Origin: Streptomyces sclerotialus
GTDB taxonomy: Bacteria; Actinomycetota; Actinomycetes; Streptomycetales; Streptomycetaceae
Length of the DNA: 64,000 nt
NCBI GenBank assembly: GCA_000719105.1
Contig: JODX01000001.1
Location: 744,001 to 808,000, forward strand
Direction of reading: 5' to 3'
Both the position numbers and the translations under genes were made by a program. Of the stretch, positions 61,512 to 64,000 are shown piece after piece. Below the pieces are notes generated by a model. That model was given only the letters and a program-made list of their open reading frames with translations, did no database searches and was not told where the DNA came from. Position 1 is the first letter of the stretch. Every line of letters begins with the position of its first letter.

Positions 61512-62057
61512 TCACTCCTCGAACAGCGGTTCCTGCTGCCCTTCCTTCTCCTGTCGCACCCGCCTGTTGCGCGCCCCCACGACCAGCGACGTCACCGCCG
61601 CCGTCCCGGCGAGGGCCAGCGGCACCATCCAGTTGCGGTCGAGGGCGTGGCCGCTCGCGTGGTCCAGGGACAGCCGGCCGGGGCCCGTGACCGCGATCCC
61701 GGCGGCGGTCAGGCCGAGCGCCGCCGCGTACTCGTAGCCGCCCTCCGTGGCGAAGAACCCCTGGGGCATGTGCACCGCGGCGGCGCCCGCCATCGCGCCC
61801 GCGGCGGCCGCACCGGCAGCGGGCGTCGCCAGGCCGAGGGCGAGCAGCGTGCCGCCGCCCGCCTCCGCCAGTCCCGCCGCCAGCGCGCTCTGCTTGCCCG
61901 GCCGGTACCCGATGGACTCCATCCAGCCGCCCGTGCCCTCCAGGCCGTGCCCGCCGAACCAGCCGAAGAGCTTCTGCGCACCGTGCGCCACCAGCACCCC
62001 GCCCGTGCCCAGGCGGAGCAGCAGCAGTCCCAGATCGTGTCGGTCGAAACAGGTCAC
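61512..62057 (-). CDS. Second DoxX-family membrane protein
   Basis: 181 residues from the GTG at 62057 (GGGAG upstream). Four helices: LGLLLLRLGTGGVLVAHGAQ with KLFGWFGGHGLEGTGGW is a typical DoxX N-terminus; ALAAGLAEAGGGTLLALGLA and a final ALAGTAAVTSLVVGARNRR helix follow. It differs in size and sequence from the DoxX at 6446. 24 bp separate it from the MazG gene on the same strand. Confidence 0.88.
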   Translation of the reverse strand: MTCFDRHDLGLLLLRLGTGGVLVAHGAQKLFGWFGGHGLEGTGGWMESIGYRPGKQSALAAGLAEAGGGTLLALGLATPAAGAAAAGAMAGAAAVHMPQGFFATEGGYEYAAALGLTAAGIAVTGPGRLSLDHASGHALDRNWMVPLALAGTAAVTSLVVGARNRRVRQEKEGQQEPLFEE

Positions 62058-62222
62058 GGTGGCTCCCGGGGCAGAGTGGACGACAGACGTGAATGCCTCA
62101 CGCGTCTCCACCGTCGCACCGACCACACCCGCACGACCGTTCCGCGCGGCCGATCGGGTGGAGGAACCTCGGGCCCCCTGCCCGGCTGGCGGGTCCCCGG
62201 CACCGGTGTGAGGCTGACAGGC

Positions 62223-62549
62223 ATGACGATCCAGGTGGCCAGACTGAGCGATCCCGCGGTGCGCGCCTTCGTCACCGCCGTCAACGCCCATGACCGCGGT
62301 GCGCTCCGCGCGCTCCTCGCGCCCGGCGCGACCATGTCCGACGACGGTTCGGACCACGACGTCGACGACTGGGCCGAGCGGGAGATCTTCTCCGCCCGCG
62401 GTCATATCAACGTCGACAACGAGTCCCGGGGCGGTCGCGCCCTCCTCGCCCGCTACCGCAACGACACCTGGGGCGAGATGCGTACCCGCTGGCTCTTCAC
62501 GGTCGGCGACGACGGCAGGATCTCGCACTTCGAGACCGGTGGGGCCTGA
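62223..62549 (+). CDS. SnoaL/NTF2-like small protein
   Basis: 108 residues from the ATG at 62223. VRAFVTAVNAHDRGALRALL followed by APGATMSDDGSDHDVDDWAE and TRWLFTVGDDGRISHFETG is the cone-shaped SnoaL-like fold with an acidic pocket. Such proteins bind or isomerise small molecules. Divergent from the DoxX gene; no cysteine or metal site. Function unknown. Confidence 0.85.
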   Translation: MTIQVARLSDPAVRAFVTAVNAHDRGALRALLAPGATMSDDGSDHDVDDWAEREIFSARGHINVDNESRGGRALLARYRNDTWGEMRTRWLFTVGDDGRISHFETGGA

Positions 62550-62898
62550 GGCCCTGGCGGCAGTGCGCCGTGACCGCTGCGTGGCAGCCGCTCCGCGGGA
62601 CGGTGCACACCTCGCGGTCCCGCGCGAGGTCCGCCCCCGGTCCGGCCCGCGGAACGACTGCCTCCCCCCTCGTTGTGGTCGACGGAAGATTCACTCGCGC
62701 ACGCGCGAAGTGTGAAGCTTCGGTGGAGGGATGATGAGCATAAGCCTGTCACGTGCTGGAATGCGGCGGAGCTGAGCACTCCGTTTGTGCAGGTTGAACC
62801 GAACACAACCTGACCGCAATCCGGTCGCTCCCGGCTGCGTATGGGATGCAAATGATCAGAATCGGGCGGATCTGGGTTGGGATCCGACATCGAGCGGG
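62550..62898. other. Intergenic stretch with inverted repeats, no gene seen
   Basis: It contains TTCAC/GTGAA around a GCGCGC core at 62690-62716 and CAGGTT...AACCTG at 62790-62812. Both could be regulatory. No coding frame could be supported. Confidence 0.45.
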
Positions 62899-62979
62899 CT
62901 AACCCCGCCCCACATACGGCATCGCCGTAGCCAGCACGGTCGCGAACTGCACATTCGCCTCCAGCGGCAGCTCTGCCAT
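62899..62979 (-). pseudogene. Displaced C-terminus of the short-chain dehydrogenase
   Basis: In a different frame from the main gene, it reads MAELPLEANVQFATVLATAM, then PYVGRG and a stop, the normal C-terminus of this SDR subfamily. It has been separated from the rest by the inserted palindromic element at 62980-63023. Confidence 0.85.
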
Positions 62980-63023
62980 GTGCCTCCCCCAAGCTCTCAA
63001 CTACGAGCAGGGGGGACCCCCAT
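62980..63023. mobile_element. Small palindromic repeat element inserted in an SDR gene
   Basis: A 44-bp sequence with CCTCCCCCAAGCTC and GAGCAGGGGGGA arms around a TCAACTAC loop and a CCCCCAT end. It looks like the small palindromic repeats (GGGGGTCCCCCC... GAGCTTGGGGGAGG type) I remember from Streptomyces intergenic regions. It lies exactly where the SDR reading frame is broken. Confidence 0.7.
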
Positions 63024-63701
63024 CGTCCGTGCCACATCCGCCACGTCCATCACCGGCTCGGCCGCCGGCTGCCCGTTCGCCTGGAGCGCGCCGCGCTGCA
63101 TCCGCTCGGTCATGTCCGTCGCCGCGTTGCCGATGTCGATCTGGCCGACGGCGATGCCGTACGGGCGGCCGTCCAGTGACAGGGACTTGGTGAGGCCGGT
63201 CAGCGCGTGCTTGGTCGCCGTGTACGCCACCGAGTGCGGGCGGGGCGTGTGCGCGGAGACCGAGCCGTTGTTGATGATCCGGCCGCCCTGGGGGTCCTGT
63301 TCCTTCATCTGCCGGTACGCCGCCTGCGCGCACAGGAACGCCCCGTTGAGGTTGGTGTCCACCACGTGCCGCCAGGCCGCGTAGTCCAGCTCCTCCACCG
63401 GGACGCCGCCCGGGCCGAACGTACCCGCGTTGTTGAACAGGAGGTCCAGCCGCCCGAAACGGTTCCGCACGGCGGTGAACAGGGCGGCCGCCTCCTCCGG
63501 GCGCGTCACGTCCGTGGGGACGCACAGGACCCGGGACTCCGCGTGCCCCTCCGCCGTCTCCGCCAGCCGCTCCGCGCGCCGGCCGGCGAGCGCCACCGAC
63601 CAGCCCGCGTCGAGCAGTTCGCGCGCCACGGCGCGGCCGATACCGGAACCCGCGCCCGTCACGGCCGCGATCTTGGGTTGTGCAGTCCGCATGCCGTCCA
63701 T
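62997..63701 (-). CDS. Short-chain dehydrogenase, C-terminally altered
   Basis: 234 residues from the ATG at 63701 (63692 also possible). Cofactor site [24 protein letters not shown] motif [13 protein letters not shown], catalytic Ser in [11 protein letters not shown], Tyr and Lys in [13 protein letters not shown]. The last eight residues (GVPPARS and stop) come from an inserted palindromic element; the proper C-terminus (about 26 residues) is out of frame just downstream. The C-terminus helps to form the dimer in such SDRs, so activity may be reduced. -10 TACGCT is 8 bases from ATG 63701, suggesting a leaderless mRNA. Confidence 0.85.
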   Translation of the reverse strand: MDGMRTAQPKIAAVTGAGSGIGRAVARELLDAGWSVALAGRRAERLAETAEGHAESRVLCVPTDVTRPEEAAALFTAVRNRFGRLDLLFNNAGTFGPGGVPVEELDYAAWRHVVDTNLNGAFLCAQAAYRQMKEQDPQGGRIINNGSVSAHTPRPHSVAYTATKHALTGLTKSLSLDGRPYGIAVGQIDIGNAATDMTERMQRGALQANGQPAAEPVMDVADVARTMGVPPARS

Positions 63702-63834
63702 GGGGCCGCAGCGTAGGCGAGTCCGCGCCATCCGGAGCTCATGTGGCCGCCATCTCGCTGTTGTGTACGCGACAGCCTGGCGTCGACCCTGGCCCTTCCA
63801 ATGCGTCGTACAACCACCATCAGGAGAGGGCCAG

Positions 63835-64000
63835 ATGACACCCGCAGCCCAGCAGCCGTCTCAGCCGTCGCACGCCTCTGCACCCGGTCACGTCTCGCGG
63901 CACGACGCGGAACTCCGCGCTGTCGCCCGGCACTTCGGCCGCCGCCGGTTCCTCACCGTCACCGGTGCCGCCGCCGCGCTCGCCTTCTCGGTGAACCTCC
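63835..64000 (+). CDS. Tat-exported PhoD-family phosphatase, 3' truncated
   Basis: Only 55 codons are in the window. The ATG at 63835 follows GGAGAGG. The signal peptide is of twin-arginine type: [22 protein letters not shown], with RRRFL and a moderately hydrophobic stretch. This N-terminus is that of secreted alkaline phosphatase PhoD of Streptomyces, in contrast to the signal-less family member at 7307-8965. Phosphate control (PHO boxes) could not be recognised upstream with confidence. Confidence 0.8.
   Translation, partial: MTPAAQQPSQPSHASAPGHVSRHDAELRAVARHFGRRRFLTVTGAAAALAFSVNL

Noticed and set aside
63702..63834. PHO boxes before the Tat-exported PhoD gene
   Set aside because: No pair of 11-bp GTTCACC-like direct repeats could be recognised by eye.

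Overview
The window is high-GC actinobacterial DNA, almost certainly from a Streptomyces chromosome. Third codon positions are nearly all G or C, starts are mixed ATG/GTG with some TTG and one likely CTG, one gene carries a rare TTA (bldA-type) codon, and several family groupings are typical of streptomycetes: a WhiJ-like ATPase/XRE-DUF5753/DUF397 set, the Nif3 / zinc-ribbon / RNase H-CobC operon, and rnpB. I see no prophage, transposase, CRISPR array, tRNA or rRNA. Most of the window reads as chromosomal core or near-core sequence.

Layout, left to right. 1-6.9 kb: end of an ArsI/CadI-type protein, a YqeB/TetR divergent pair around a large palindrome, a ketopantoate reductase, DUF2277, DedA, a Cu/Zn-SOD-like secreted protein with a repeat tail, and a DoxX gene behind an iron-box-like site. 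7.3-17.5 kb: PhoD-family phosphatase, secreted HNH nuclease, long simple-sequence arrays, HAD phosphatase, peptidoglycan-binding membrane protein, a drug exporter fused to a MarR-like domain, a tandem paralogue pair, DUF1992, FHA protein, O-methyltransferase. 17.8-24 kb: a GT87-PAP2 fusion overlapping antisense with a membrane protein, the WhiJ-like regulatory set, and a small secreted SLT protein.

24.2-30.1 kb is a five-gene ECF transporter operon. Its genes overlap by 4 bp at three of the four junctions. It encodes the S, A-A and T components plus two membrane-anchored surface proteins, one with squalene-cyclase/intrinsic-factor-like repeats, behind a long structured leader. 30.3-34.5 kb: a KstR-like TetR gene diverges from a translationally coupled glycosyltransferase / methyltransferase / alpha-barrel cassette, and a canonical KstR box covers the -35 of the cassette promoter. 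35-38.6 kb: a three-gene operon encoding an anchored binding-like protein, a solute-binding+VWA lipoprotein and a membrane-tethered cytosolic protein. This is the least understood system in the window.

38.7-54.4 kb is mostly housekeeping and resistance genes: amidase, methyltransferase, MFS exporter, MaoC hydratase, Nif3/zinc ribbon/RNase H-CobC, KDPG aldolase behind a perfect 32-bp palindrome, YaaA, MerR, Uma2, AraC and EamA. rnpB starts inside the 3' end of the EamA gene. Just after rnpB lie decayed pieces of a second WhiJ-like set. The right end (56-64 kb) holds an epoxide hydrolase, a propeller lipoprotein-like protein, a TTA-containing aldo/keto reductase, a CotH pseudogene, MazG, a second DoxX, a SnoaL-like protein, a short-chain dehydrogenase cut near its C-terminus by a small palindromic repeat, and the start of a Tat-exported PhoD phosphatase.

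All family assignments are from reading protein motifs by eye. No database search was run.
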